Notes: generated by a model from the letters alone, not told the origin. A DNA stretch of 64,000 bases from Streptomyces rishiriensis (GCF_030815485.1 NZ_JAUSWV010000002.1:1674001-1738000); one strand, 5' to 3'; counted from the stretch's first letter, positions 24,302 to 32,873 are shown. Translations and numbers: made by a program.

Positions 24302-25156
24302 ATGTCCAGGGCTCTTCCGAAGTACAACAAGCGTCGCGTGGTGGTCATCGGCGCGGCCGTCGCTCTGGCGCTGTCCGGCGCGGTCGTCGTCAACTCGGCC
24401 CTCGCCGGGGAGTCGTCCGAGAGCAACGGCTCCACCGACGCCAAGACGCTCGCCGCCCCCGGCACCATCGCGTGCCCGGACGTGGCCTCCCAGCTCCCCG
24501 AGATCCCGGCCTCGGCGCAGGCCGAGGTGGACCGCAACCTGGCCCTGCTCCAGACGCAGATCGCGGAGGCCAACAAGCGCCTGGTCGACACCGTGGGCCA
24601 GGGCGGCGCCAACTTCGTGCAGAACGCGATCCTCGGCCCGCTGGAGGGCAAGCGCGTGTCCACGATCGATCGCATCGCCATCTCGATCGGCCGCCAGGGC
24701 ACCAAGCCGCAGGGCCTCGACGCGCTCGCGCCGTGCGCCCTCGACGCGGGCGGCGGCGCGGACACCGGTGAGGACGCCGCCGCGGGCGACGAGGCCGAGG
24801 TCACGCCCGGCGCGGACGACGGCGCGGCACAGACGGGCGACGACGCCGGCGACGCGGCCGGTGTGGGCACCATCAGCTGCCCGGACGTCGCCTCGCAGCT
24901 CCCGGCGATCCCCGCCTCCGCGCAGGCCGAGGTCGACCGCAACCTCGCGCTGCTCCAGACGCAGATCGACGAGGCCAACACCCGCCTGCAGAACACCGTC
25001 GGCCAGGGCGGGGCGAACTTCGTGCAGAACGCGATCCTCGGCCCGCTGGCGGACAAGCGCGTGTCCACGATCGACCGCATCGCCATCTCGATCGGCCGCA
25101 AGGGCACCAAGCCGCAGGGCCTCGACGCCCTGGCCGCCTGCACGTTGAACAAGTGA
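24302..25156 (+). CDS. Secreted protein with a duplicated ~90-residue domain, unknown function
   Basis: 284 residues. A signal peptide or N-terminal anchor covers residues 1-36 (RRVVVIGAAVALALSGAVVV, then NSALAGES). Two near-identical domains follow at about 57-147 and 193-283. Each starts with a CPDVASQLP, continues IPASAQAEVDRNLALLQTQI, then TVGQGGANFVQNAILGPL, KRVSTIDRIAISIGR and KGTKPQGLDALA, and closes with one Cys, so each copy probably has one disulfide. An acidic, Gly/Ala-rich linker of about 45 residues joins them. I do not recognise a catalytic motif. It stands alone downstream of the argH promoter region, on the opposite strand, with its own terminator. Confidence 0.8.
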   Translation: MSRALPKYNKRRVVVIGAAVALALSGAVVVNSALAGESSESNGSTDAKTLAAPGTIACPDVASQLPEIPASAQAEVDRNLALLQTQIAEANKRLVDTVGQGGANFVQNAILGPLEGKRVSTIDRIAISIGRQGTKPQGLDALAPCALDAGGGADTGEDAAAGDEAEVTPGADDGAAQTGDDAGDAAGVGTISCPDVASQLPAIPASAQAEVDRNLALLQTQIDEANTRLQNTVGQGGANFVQNAILGPLADKRVSTIDRIAISIGRKGTKPQGLDALAACTLNK

Positions 25157-25171
25157 CGTGACAGGCACGGT

Positions 25172-25203
25172 GGCCGCCCCGAGAAGCGCCGGCCGGGGCG
25201 GCC
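25172..25203 (+). terminator. Terminator after the duplicated-domain gene
   Basis: A 10-bp stem GGCCGCCCCG (25172-25181) with its complement (25194-25203) and a 12-base loop, 16 bases after the stop codon. Confidence 0.7.
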
Positions 25204-25279
25204 GCTGTGGCGTGTCCGCACCCCTGCGTTTTCCTGTCTCCTCGGACAGGCGTAAGGTTTTCCCGGATAATCGTTAGAC

Positions 25280-25861
<582 letters not shown>

Positions 25862-25871
25862 CGCACATATG

Positions 25872-25887
25872 CTGTCTGTACAGACAG
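25872..25887. promoter_or_regulatory. Perfect 16-bp palindrome, candidate operator
   Basis: CTGTCTGTACAGACAG is its own complement, with no loop, and lies 10 bases after the PPOX-like gene and 115 bases before the haem peroxidase gene. Its low GC stands out against the surroundings. The form fits a dimeric TetR-like regulator better than a terminator. No regulator gene is adjacent. Confidence 0.5.
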
Positions 25888-25955
25888 TCAACCTGTGGGC
25901 GTCTTGGGGGATTTGACGGAATTCACCCTTCCGCCGCGCTCGTCCCCTAGCGTGG

Positions 25956-25987
25956 TTCACGCCCGCGCGTTCTCGCGCAGGCGTGAA
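25956..25987 (+). promoter_or_regulatory. Hairpin at the probable 5' end of the peroxidase mRNA
   Basis: Arms TTCACGCC-C-GCGCG and CGCGC-A-GGCGTGAA pair with one mismatch around a TTCT loop. A TAGCGT box at 25949-25954 would place the transcript start at or next to the hairpin, and the ribosome site GGGGGAA (25994-26000) follows directly. Confidence 0.45.
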
Positions 25988-26001
25988 CACATGGGGGAAA
26001 C

Positions 26002-27702
26002 ATGTTCCGACCCGCACGCGAACCACAGAGCAAACGCCATGTCCGCTCCTCGTTCTACGTCGTCGGCGAGGGCATCCTCGCCGAGTCCCGGGACGGCGGT
26101 CCGGTAGCGCCACTGACCGCCTCCACCGTGGCGGACCTGCGCAAGTTCCGCTTCTCCCGGCTGGGCCCCACCGCCCGGCCGGCCCAGCAGCCGGACCACG
26201 ACGACCGCGTGGAGCTGGCCAAGGCGATGACGGACCCCGAGCGCGACCACCCCGACCAGCCGGGGGTCCCGTCGGGGTTCACCTATCTCGGCCAGTTCGT
26301 GGACCACGACCTCACCCTGGACGCCACCGCGGTGCGCCTGGAGGACGAGATCACGGTGCGCCAGCTCCTTCAGGGCCGCTCTCCGGCACTCGACCTCGAC
26401 TCGCTCTACGGCCTCGGGCCCGACCACCGCTTCGACCGCCGGTTCTACGAGGACGACGGTCTCCGGCTGAAGTCCGGCACGACCCAGGGCGTCCCGAACG
26501 ACCCCTCCATCGTGGGCCGGCCCCTCACCGGATTCGACCTGCCCAGGCAGGGCTCGGGCTCCCTGCGATCCGAGCGGCGCCGGGCGCTGATCCCGGACCC
26601 GCGCAACGACGAGAACCTGGTCGTCGCCCAGGTCCACGCCGCCTTCATCCGGTTCCACAACCGGGTGGTGGCCGATCTGGTCGGCAAGGGCATGTCGAGC
26701 GCGGTGCTCTTCGAGTCGGCACGCGAGACGGTCGTCAAGCACTACCAGTGGATGCTGCGCCACGACTTCCTGCGCAGGATCGTCGACCCCGAGATCGTCG
26801 AGGACGTGTTCAGCAACGGCCGCCGGGTGTTCGAGCCCTCGCCGGGCGAGTACGACCTGCCGACCATGCCGATCGAGTTCTCCGTGGCCGCCTACCGGCT
26901 GGGGCACAGCATGGTCAGGGGGCGCTACAACTGGAACCGCGTCTTCGACCGGGGCCGGGGCACACTCGAGCTTCTGTTCCAGTTCAGCGGCACCAGCGGC
27001 ACCCTGTCGCCGCCTCCCGCCGATCCGGCGGACCCGGAGTCGGGCGACTTCGAGCGTCTGCCCACCAACTGGATCGCCGACTTCCGGCGGCTGTTCGCCT
27101 TCCAGGAGGCGGTGCCGGAGCGGACCGACCTCCTCGTGCCGGAGGCGCAGTTCAACCTCGCCAAGCGGATCGACACCCTCCTGGTCGACCCGCTCGCCAA
27201 CCTGCCGCTCGGCTCCTTCGGCGGGCGCGGCCGGCCGAAGCCCCCGGAAGCCGAGCTGAACCTCGCCTTCCGCAACCTCACCCGGGCGTCGATGCTGCGG
27301 CTCGCCACCGGACAGCAGATGGTCGAGCGCTTCATCGACCGCAAGGTCGACGTGGAACCGCTGACCGCGGCCGACCTCGCGCAGGACGGCGGTGCGCAGC
27401 TCTCCGCCGGGCTCGCGGAAAGGATCACCAGGCACACCCCGCTGTGGTTCTACATCCTGCGAGAGGCCGAGGTCCGGGGCGGCGGGAAGCTGACCGGCGT
27501 CGGCGGCCGCATCGTCGCCGAGGTGTTCCACCGGGCCATCGAGGGCAGTCGGCACTCCATCGTGCGCGACCCGTTCTGGCGTCCGTTCCTCAGCCCGGTC
27601 GAGGAGCGCAACTCCCAGGACGTCTTCGAGATGACGGACCTGCTGCTGTACGCCTTCGAGGGACGGGCGGACCAGCTCAACCCGCTGGGGCCGGTGACCT
27701 GA
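26002..27702 (+). CDS. Animal-type haem peroxidase (peroxinectin-like)
   Basis: 566 residues with no signal peptide (MFRPAREPQSKRHVRSSFYV). It matches the bacterial branch of the animal haem peroxidase superfamily. The distal His lies in FTYLGQFVDHDLTLD near residue 103. The Ca/haem scaffold DPRNDENLVVAQVHAAFIRF followed by HNRVV is near 195-220. The proximal His is in VAAYRLGHSMVRGRYNWNR near residue 302. The C-terminal RDPFWRP and NSQDVFEMTDLLL close the domain. It would use hydrogen peroxide to oxidise halides or phenolics. Cytoplasmic location is inferred from the lack of a signal. Neighbours on the same strand are an L,D-transpeptidase and a redox operon, but no tight spacing links them. 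Confidence 0.85.
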   Translation: MFRPAREPQSKRHVRSSFYVVGEGILAESRDGGPVAPLTASTVADLRKFRFSRLGPTARPAQQPDHDDRVELAKAMTDPERDHPDQPGVPSGFTYLGQFVDHDLTLDATAVRLEDEITVRQLLQGRSPALDLDSLYGLGPDHRFDRRFYEDDGLRLKSGTTQGVPNDPSIVGRPLTGFDLPRQGSGSLRSERRRALIPDPRNDENLVVAQVHAAFIRFHNRVVADLVGKGMSSAVLFESARETVVKHYQWMLRHDFLRRIVDPEIVEDVFSNGRRVFEPSPGEYDLPTMPIEFSVAAYRLGHSMVRGRYNWNRVFDRGRGTLELLFQFSGTSGTLSPPPADPADPESGDFERLPTNWIADFRRLFAFQEAVPERTDLLVPEAQFNLAKRIDTLLVDPLANLPLGSFGGRGRPKPPEAELNLAFRNLTRASMLRLATGQQMVERFIDRKVDVEPLTAADLAQDGGAQLSAGLAERITRHTPLWFYILREAEVRGGGKLTGVGGRIVAEVFHRAIEGSRHSIVRDPFWRPFLSPVEERNSQDVFEMTDLLLYAFEGRADQLNPLGPVT

Positions 27703-27785
27703 GCGACGGGTGCGGGAGGGCCGGCGCCCCGCACGGTCGGCCCACCCGGCCTGCCGGTGCCGCCACCCGCGCTTAGCGTCTGATC

Positions 27786-28508
27786 ATGCGTCCTCGTGCC
27801 GTCACCACCGCACTCGTCCGCGCGTCCCTGGTCTGCGCGTTCCTCGGCCTGCTCGGCGCCGCGCCGGACACCGGGGCCGTCCCGCCGCTGCCCGCGCGGA
27901 TGGCGGACACCGGCGGCGGCACCCAGCTGATCACCGCCGTGGCCCCGCGGGCCGGCGCCACCTCGGGCATGCTCACCTGGTGGGACCTGCGCGACGGCCG
28001 ATGGGCGCGGGCCGGTTCCACACCGGCCCGGTTCGGCGCGAAGGGCCTGGTGGAGGGCGCCTCCCGCCGGCAGGGCACGAACACCACGCCGACGGGCCTG
28101 TACGGCCTCCCCTACGCGTTCGGCATCCGCCCGGCACCGCAAGGGACGTCGTACGCCTACCGCCCGGTGCGCGAGGACTCCTGGTGGTGCCAGGACAACG
28201 GGTCCCGGGCCTACAACCGCTGGACCGAGCCGCGTCCCGCGGACTGCCGCGCCGCCGAGTCCGAGCACCTGGTCGCGTACCGCACGCAGTACGCGTACGC
28301 GCTGGTCATCGGGTTCAACTACGACAAACCGGTGCGAGGCCGCGGCGCGGGGATCTTTCTGCACGTCAACGGACACGGGGCGACCGCCGGTTGCGTGTCG
28401 GTGCCGGCGGCTGCGATGCCGCGGCTGCTGGCGTGGGCCCGGCCCTGGAAGCGACCGCACATCGCGATCGGCACGCCGGACGGGCGGACGGCGATCACCC
28501 GGTACTGA
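27786..28508 (+). CDS. Secreted L,D-transpeptidase-like protein (YkuD fold)
   Basis: 240 residues. An N-terminal signal (VRASLVCAFLGLLGAAP) precedes a domain with NTTPTGLYGLPYAFG near 100 and the catalytic motif GIFLHVNGHGATAGCVSVP near 195-213, where the conserved His and Cys (H-x-N-G...GC-x-S) are all present. Such enzymes make 3-3 cross-links in peptidoglycan or attach proteins to it; members of this short group are often annotated as L,D-transpeptidase family or hypothetical. It starts 84 bases after the peroxidase gene. Confidence 0.82.
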   Translation: MRPRAVTTALVRASLVCAFLGLLGAAPDTGAVPPLPARMADTGGGTQLITAVAPRAGATSGMLTWWDLRDGRWARAGSTPARFGAKGLVEGASRRQGTNTTPTGLYGLPYAFGIRPAPQGTSYAYRPVREDSWWCQDNGSRAYNRWTEPRPADCRAAESEHLVAYRTQYAYALVIGFNYDKPVRGRGAGIFLHVNGHGATAGCVSVPAAAMPRLLAWARPWKRPHIAIGTPDGRTAITRY

Positions 28509-28583
28509 GCCGCCCCGCGGCGATCGCCGGTGGTCGCGTCCGGTGACCGTCTCCCTGGAGGCTGAACACTCCGCGTCCGTGGC

Positions 28584-28611
28584 CCGTATCTGAGGGCCAA
28601 GGGTCCGTATC
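28584..28611 (+). promoter_or_regulatory. Direct repeat CCGTATC upstream of the redox operon
   Basis: CCGTATC occurs at 28584-28590 and 28605-28611, exactly 21 bases apart (two helical turns), and the pair is flanked by an inverted CCGTGG/CCACGG at 28577-28582 and 28611-28616. It lies 8-40 bases before the GTG start, so it probably includes the promoter or an operator. Confidence 0.45.
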
Positions 28612-28623
28612 CACGGAGGAACA

Positions 28624-30006
28624 GTGACCACGACGATCGCCGGCGGCCGTGCCGCCCGCCGCCAGACGATGCGCCGCATCCGCCCGCGCCGCTCCCCGGC
28701 CGTCCCGTTGCTGCTCGCCGTATGGGCGGGCGCGGCGGGTGTGCTGTGGCTGTGGTGGGCCAATACGCCGAACATCGCGGACGACAACAGCAAGATCCTC
28801 AACGCGGGACGGATCACCGGGCTGCTCGCCGGGTACCTGATGGCGCTCGTGGTGCTCCAGATGGCCCGGGTGCCCGCGCTGGAGCGGCGGGTGGGCTCGG
28901 ACCGGGTCGCACGCTGGCACGCGATGAGCGGCCGGTACACGCTCTGTCTGGTCTTCGCGCACGTGTTCCTGATCATGTGGGGGTACGCGCTGCAGGCCGG
29001 CAAGACGCTGGGGGACATCGTCCAGCAGACGATCGACTCCATCGACCAGCTGCCGGACATGGGCAAGGCGGCGATCGGCACCGGCCTGTTCCTGCTGATC
29101 GGGCTGGTGTCGATCGGACCCGTACGCCGCCGGATGCCGTACGACACCTGGTACCACATCCATCTGTTGACCTACGCGGCCGTGTTCCTGACGTTCTGGC
29201 ACCAGATCACCACCGGCAACGACTTCGCGATCGAGCCGACCGCGAAGACCGTCTGGTACGCGCTGTACGGGTCGGTCACCGCGCTGGTCGTCTGGTACCG
29301 CGTCATCGTCCCGGTCCGGCTGAACCTGCGGCACCGGCTGCGCGTCGAGGCGGTCATCGAGGAGACGCCGGGCATCGTGTCGGTGCTGATCGGCGGGCGC
29401 AAACTGCACCGGATGGGCGCGGAGGCCGGGCAGTTCTTCCGCTGGCGGTTCCTGACGCCGGGGATGCGGTTCAGCTCCCACCCGTACTCGCTGTCGGCGG
29501 CGCCCCGCCCGGACCTCCTGCGGATCACCGTCAAGGCGATCGGCGACCACAGCGCGGCGCTGCGCGAGCTGCAGCCCGGCACGAGGGTGTGGGCCGAGGG
29601 TCCGTACGGTGCGATGACGGCGTCCCGGCGCAGCCGCGGCAAGGTGCTGCTGGTGGCCGGCGGGGTCGGCATCACCCCGATGCGGGCGCTGTTCGAGACG
29701 CTGCCGGGCGCGGCCGGTGACATCACGCTCCTCTACCGGGCCAACAGCACGCAGGACCTGGCGCTGTGGGACGAGCTGGCGAAGATCGCCGACGAGCGCG
29801 GGGCGCGGCTGATGTACGCCGTCAACAGTCCCGACGGGGAGCGCCCCGACATCTCGGCGGAATCCCTCCAGCGGAAGATCCCCGACATCGACAGCCACGA
29901 CGTCTTCATGTGCGGACCCAACGGCTTCGCCCAAGGGGTGTACGAGGCGCTGCGCGGCGCCGGGGTTCCCGCCCGCCGCATCCACCACGAGTCGTTCGAG
30001 ATGTGA
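28624..30006 (+). CDS. Ferric-reductase-like membrane flavoprotein (FNR type)
   Basis: 460 residues from a GTG at 28624 (GGAGGA three to eight bases upstream). Residues 20-220 form about six transmembrane helices of the ferric reductase-like domain, with candidate haem-binding His in RVARWHAMSGRYTLCLVFAH and YHIHLLTYAAVFLTFWHQIT. Residues 235-455 are a ferredoxin-NADP reductase-type module: FAD motif SSHPYSLSAAPRPDLL, then GVGITPMRALFETLPG for nucleotide binding and DVFMCGPNGFAQGVYEAL at the end. It would carry electrons from NAD(P)H across the membrane. The next two genes encode a triple-FMN-domain protein and ApbE, which makes an export route for electrons the likely role. Confidence 0.87.
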   Translation: MTTTIAGGRAARRQTMRRIRPRRSPAVPLLLAVWAGAAGVLWLWWANTPNIADDNSKILNAGRITGLLAGYLMALVVLQMARVPALERRVGSDRVARWHAMSGRYTLCLVFAHVFLIMWGYALQAGKTLGDIVQQTIDSIDQLPDMGKAAIGTGLFLLIGLVSIGPVRRRMPYDTWYHIHLLTYAAVFLTFWHQITTGNDFAIEPTAKTVWYALYGSVTALVVWYRVIVPVRLNLRHRLRVEAVIEETPGIVSVLIGGRKLHRMGAEAGQFFRWRFLTPGMRFSSHPYSLSAAPRPDLLRITVKAIGDHSAALRELQPGTRVWAEGPYGAMTASRRSRGKVLLVAGGVGITPMRALFETLPGAAGDITLLYRANSTQDLALWDELAKIADERGARLMYAVNSPDGERPDISAESLQRKIPDIDSHDVFMCGPNGFAQGVYEALRGAGVPARRIHHESFEM

Positions 30007-30062
30007 GCGACCCGTACGCACGGGAACCTCGCCACCAACGGGAATCAGGAGTTCAGGAAGCG

Positions 30063-31148
30063 ATGAGGAAGAGCCACCCTCTGCGGCGCGTCGTACTCGC
30101 CACCGCCGCCACCGTGTCCGGGATCGTGCTGTTGCTGTCGCTGAAGCCGTCGTCCGACCCGGGCGCAGCCCAGGCGGCGGGCGCGGGCGCGGCGGCGCAG
30201 GGAGCGGCGCAGGGCGGGTCCGGCGCGGTCGTGTCGGGGACGATGACCGGTGACGCGGCACAGACGCAGTACGGGGCCGTGCAGGTCCGGATCACCGTCG
30301 TCAACAACAAGATCACCAAGGCCGAGGCGGTGCAGGCGCCCAAGGGCGGCACCAGCGACCAGAAGACCGCGCTCGCCGTCCCCAGGCTGAACGCCGACGT
30401 GGTCGCCAAGCAGAGCCCGGACATCGACACGGTGTCGGGCGCCACGTACACCAGCGAGGGCTACAAGAAGTCCCTCCAGTCGGCGATCGACAAGGCGAAC
30501 GCGAGCGCCGGGTCGGGGGCATCCCAGGGCTCCGGCAGCGCGCAGGCGTCCGGCACCTTCACCGGGGACGCGGCCCAGACCCAGTACGGCGCCGTCCAGG
30601 TCCGGATCACGGTCGCCGGCGGGAAGATCACCAAGGCGGAGGCCGTCCAGGCCCCCAAGGGCGGCACCAGCGACCAGAAGACCGCGCTCGCCGTCCCCAA
30701 GCTCAACGCGGCGGCGGTCGCGGCCGGCAGCGCCGACATCGACACCGTCTCCAGCGCCACCTACACGAGCGAGGGCTACAAGAAGTCCCTCCAGTCGGCG
30801 CTGGACCAGGCGAAGGCGACGGCCGGTTCGTCGTCCGGGTCCGGTGACGCGGGGGCCTCCTCGGGCGCCGCGCAGGCCAAGACCGTCACCGGCAGCGTCG
30901 CGCAGACGCAGTACGGCGCCGTCCAGGTCCGGATCACGGTCGCCGGCGGGAAGATCACCAAGGCGGAGGCCGTCCAGGCGCCCAAGGGCGGCACCAGCGA
31001 CCAGAAGACGGCGCTCGCGATCCCGAAGCTGAACGCGGCGGCGGTCGCGGCCGGCAGCGCCGACATCGACACCGTCTCCAGCGCCACCTTCACCAGCGAG
31101 GGCTACAAGAAGTCCCTTCAGTCGGCGCTGGACCAGGCCGGTGGCTGA
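30063..31148 (+). CDS. Membrane-anchored or secreted protein with three tandem FMN-binding domains
   Basis: 361 residues. An N-terminal hydrophobic helix (RRVVLATAATVSGIVLLLSL) exports or anchors it. Three FMN_bind domains of about 86 residues follow, at about 58-143, 164-249 and 275-360, joined by Ala/Gly/Ser linkers. Each holds QTQYGAVQVRITV, KAEAVQAPKGGTSDQKTAL and DIDTVS-x-AT-x-TSEGYKKSL. Domain 1 has the usual flavinylation motif SGAT; domains 2 and 3 read SSAT, with the last Thr kept. In NqrC/RnfG-type proteins that Thr carries covalent FMN added by ApbE, which is the next gene and overlaps this stop codon. Most relatives that I know in Streptomyces have one domain. Domains 2 and 3 are nearly identical in DNA. 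I infer a multi-flavin electron carrier outside the membrane. Confidence 0.87.
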   Translation: MRKSHPLRRVVLATAATVSGIVLLLSLKPSSDPGAAQAAGAGAAAQGAAQGGSGAVVSGTMTGDAAQTQYGAVQVRITVVNNKITKAEAVQAPKGGTSDQKTALAVPRLNADVVAKQSPDIDTVSGATYTSEGYKKSLQSAIDKANASAGSGASQGSGSAQASGTFTGDAAQTQYGAVQVRITVAGGKITKAEAVQAPKGGTSDQKTALAVPKLNAAAVAAGSADIDTVSSATYTSEGYKKSLQSALDQAKATAGSSSGSGDAGASSGAAQAKTVTGSVAQTQYGAVQVRITVAGGKITKAEAVQAPKGGTSDQKTALAIPKLNAAAVAAGSADIDTVSSATFTSEGYKKSLQSALDQAGG

Positions 31149-31938
31149 CACCGTGACCGAGTCGGCGGCCCCCGCGGTGCTGCGTCACGCGGAAGAGGTC
31201 ATGGGGACCGTCTTCTCCTTCGACGTGCGCGGCGGGGAGCCCGGGGCGGTGCGGGCGGCGCTGGAGGAGGCGATCGCCTCCCTGCACCGGGTGAACGAGG
31301 TGTTCAGCACCTACCGCGAGGACAGCCAGGTGTCCCGGCTGGTGCGCGGTGAGCTGACCGTCGCGGAGTGCCATCCGGACGTGGCCGAGGTGCTGGAACT
31401 GGGCGCCGAGGCGGAGCGGGTGAGCGACGGCTGGTTCAGCATGCGCTATCAGGGACGGCTCGACCCGACCGGCATCGTGAAGGGCTGGGCCGCCGAGCGC
31501 GCGGCCCGGCTGGTCGCGGCGGCGGGCGTGAGCGGGGTGAGCGTCAACGGCGGCGGGGACGTGCAGTTGCTCGGTGTCCCCGGACCCGAGCGGCCGTGGC
31601 GGGTCGGGGTGTCGGACCCGCTGCGCCCGGGAGGCCTCGCCGCGGTCGTCTCGGCGGCGGGAGCGGACGAACTGGCCGTCGCGACGTCCGGTACGGCGGA
31701 GCGGGGCGACCATATCGTGGATCCGCGAACGGGCCGCTCCGCGGTGACCGACCTGGTCGCCGTGACGGTGGTGGCCCCTCAGCTGACCTGGGCGGACTGC
31801 TGGGCGACAGCCGCGTTCGCGATGGGCTCGCGGGAGGCGCTGGGCTGGCTGGAGTCGCTGCCGGACGTGGAGGCCCTGCTGATCACGGCGGGCGACGAGG
31901 TGCGCTGCACGGGAGGCCTGGCCGGCCGGCTGGGCTGA
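31141..31938 (+). CDS. apbE: FAD:protein FMN transferase
   Basis: 265 residues. The GTG at 31141 overlaps the preceding stop, so it is coupled to the triple-FMN protein; a GTG at 31153 is an alternative. Family marks: GTVFSFDVRGGEPGAVRAAL at the start, HRVNEVFSTYREDSQVSRL, the substrate loop DPTGIVKGWAAERAARLV near 115, SVNGGGDVQLLG, and the metal/FAD motif ATSGTAERGDHIVDPRTGRS near 180. ApbE moves FMN from FAD onto Thr or Ser in the motif [S/T]GA[S/T]-x-T of target proteins. The neighbour gives three possible sites. Some ApbE proteins are exported lipoproteins; I see no signal peptide here, so the reaction would be cytoplasmic before export, or the start is wrong. Confidence 0.88.
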   Translation: MADTVTESAAPAVLRHAEEVMGTVFSFDVRGGEPGAVRAALEEAIASLHRVNEVFSTYREDSQVSRLVRGELTVAECHPDVAEVLELGAEAERVSDGWFSMRYQGRLDPTGIVKGWAAERAARLVAAAGVSGVSVNGGGDVQLLGVPGPERPWRVGVSDPLRPGGLAAVVSAAGADELAVATSGTAERGDHIVDPRTGRSAVTDLVAVTVVAPQLTWADCWATAAFAMGSREALGWLESLPDVEALLITAGDEVRCTGGLAGRLG

Positions 31939-32019
31939 GCCGTGGCCCGCCAGGGGGGCCGCGGGTCGCGGCGCCGACCGGCCCGGCTGAACTGTGACCC
32001 GCCGGGGTGGGCGCCGCGG

Positions 32020-32118
32020 ATCCCGGTCCTGACCGGCGGCCGACTTCCCCAGATTCCGGCGCCGGCCGGCGGCCCGCTTGCGTGGATGCCGGTGCTGACC
32101 GGCGGCGCACTGCCCTGG
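32020..32118. repeat. Three 33-bp imperfect tandem units after apbE
   Basis: Units at 32020-32052, 32053-32085 and 32086-32118, each starting AT-CCGG and containing CCGGCGGC. One plus-strand frame reads IPVLTGGRLPQ, IPAPAGGPLAW, MPVLTGGALPW. The 359-bp gap 31939-32297 between apbE and argR holds this repeat and a terminator; I see no supported gene. Confidence 0.7.
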
Positions 32119-32145
32119 GGTGGGAGCGCCCCGGGTGGTGCGGTT

Positions 32146-32168
32146 GGCCGCCCTTCACCAGGGCGGCC
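32146..32168. terminator. Terminator between apbE and argR
   Basis: A perfect 9-bp stem GGCCGCCCT/AGGGCGGCC with a TCACC loop, lying between the ends of two converging operons. It can serve both. Confidence 0.65.
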
Positions 32169-32297
32169 GGGCAGCCCGCGGGACAGCGGCTCGCAGGGGC
32201 GCGGGGCCGTGTCGGGATGCGGCTGCGCCGCGTGGCCACGACCCGCCCCGCTCACCCGCGATCGGCGACCGCCCGGAAGCAGCCCCTCGGCGACCGG

Positions 32298-32843
32298 TCA
32301 GTGCCCGTTCTGGGCGAGGCGCAGCAGATGGTCCGCCAGTGCCTGTCCGCCCGTCGGCTCCCTGCTGATCAGGAGCAACGTGTCGTCGCCCGCGATCGTC
32401 CCCAGGATGTCCTGCAGCTCGGCCTGGTCGATCGCCGAGGCGAGGAACTGGGCCGCACCCGGTGGGGTGCGCAGCACCACGAGGTTGGCGGACGCCTCCG
32501 CGGAGATCAGCAGCTCCTGCGACAGCCGCCGCATCCGCTCCTCCTTGGCCGACTCCCCCAGTGGCGCCCGGGGGGTCCGGAAGCCCCCCTCGCTGGGCAC
32601 GGCGTAGATCAGGTCGCCTTCGTTGTTGCGGATCTTCACGGCGTTCAGCTCGTCCAGGTCCCGCGACAGCGTTGCCTGGGTGACGCTCAGCCCGTCGTCC
32701 GCCAGCAGCTTCGCCAGCTGGCTCTGCGACCGCACCGGTTGCCGGTTGAGGATGTCCACGATCCGGCGGTGACGCGCGGTGCGGGTCTGCGGCACGGCGG
32801 GCCCGCCCGCGCCGGGCTGCTCATGGTCCTGTGCCTGACTCAT
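32298..32843 (-). CDS. argR: Arginine repressor
   Basis: 181 residues. The N-terminal winged helix has [40 protein letters not shown] and [11 protein letters not shown]. The C-terminal oligomerisation and arginine-binding domain has [20 protein letters not shown] then [20 protein letters not shown], with the paired Asp that bind arginine. It is longer at the N-terminus than E. coli ArgR, as usual in Streptomyces. Last gene of argCJBDR, 30 bases after argD. With arginine it would form a hexamer that binds ARG boxes; such sites are readable at argC and argH here, so the operon is autoregulated. Confidence 0.95.
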   Translation of the reverse strand: MSQAQDHEQPGAGGPAVPQTRTARHRRIVDILNRQPVRSQSQLAKLLADDGLSVTQATLSRDLDELNAVKIRNNEGDLIYAVPSEGGFRTPRAPLGESAKEERMRRLSQELLISAEASANLVVLRTPPGAAQFLASAIDQAELQDILGTIAGDDTLLLISREPTGGQALADHLLRLAQNGH

Positions 32844-32873
32844 CGTCGTCTCATTCTCCGGTTCTCCGGATCG

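Noticed and set aside
28624..30006. Vertebrate-type NADPH oxidase
   Set aside because: The fold is shared with ferric reductases, but the downstream FMN carrier and ApbE point to electron export rather than superoxide generation.
32020..32607. A protein gene reading through the 33-bp repeat into argR
   Set aside because: It overlaps argR on the other strand, has no start signal, and its composition follows the shadow frame of argR.
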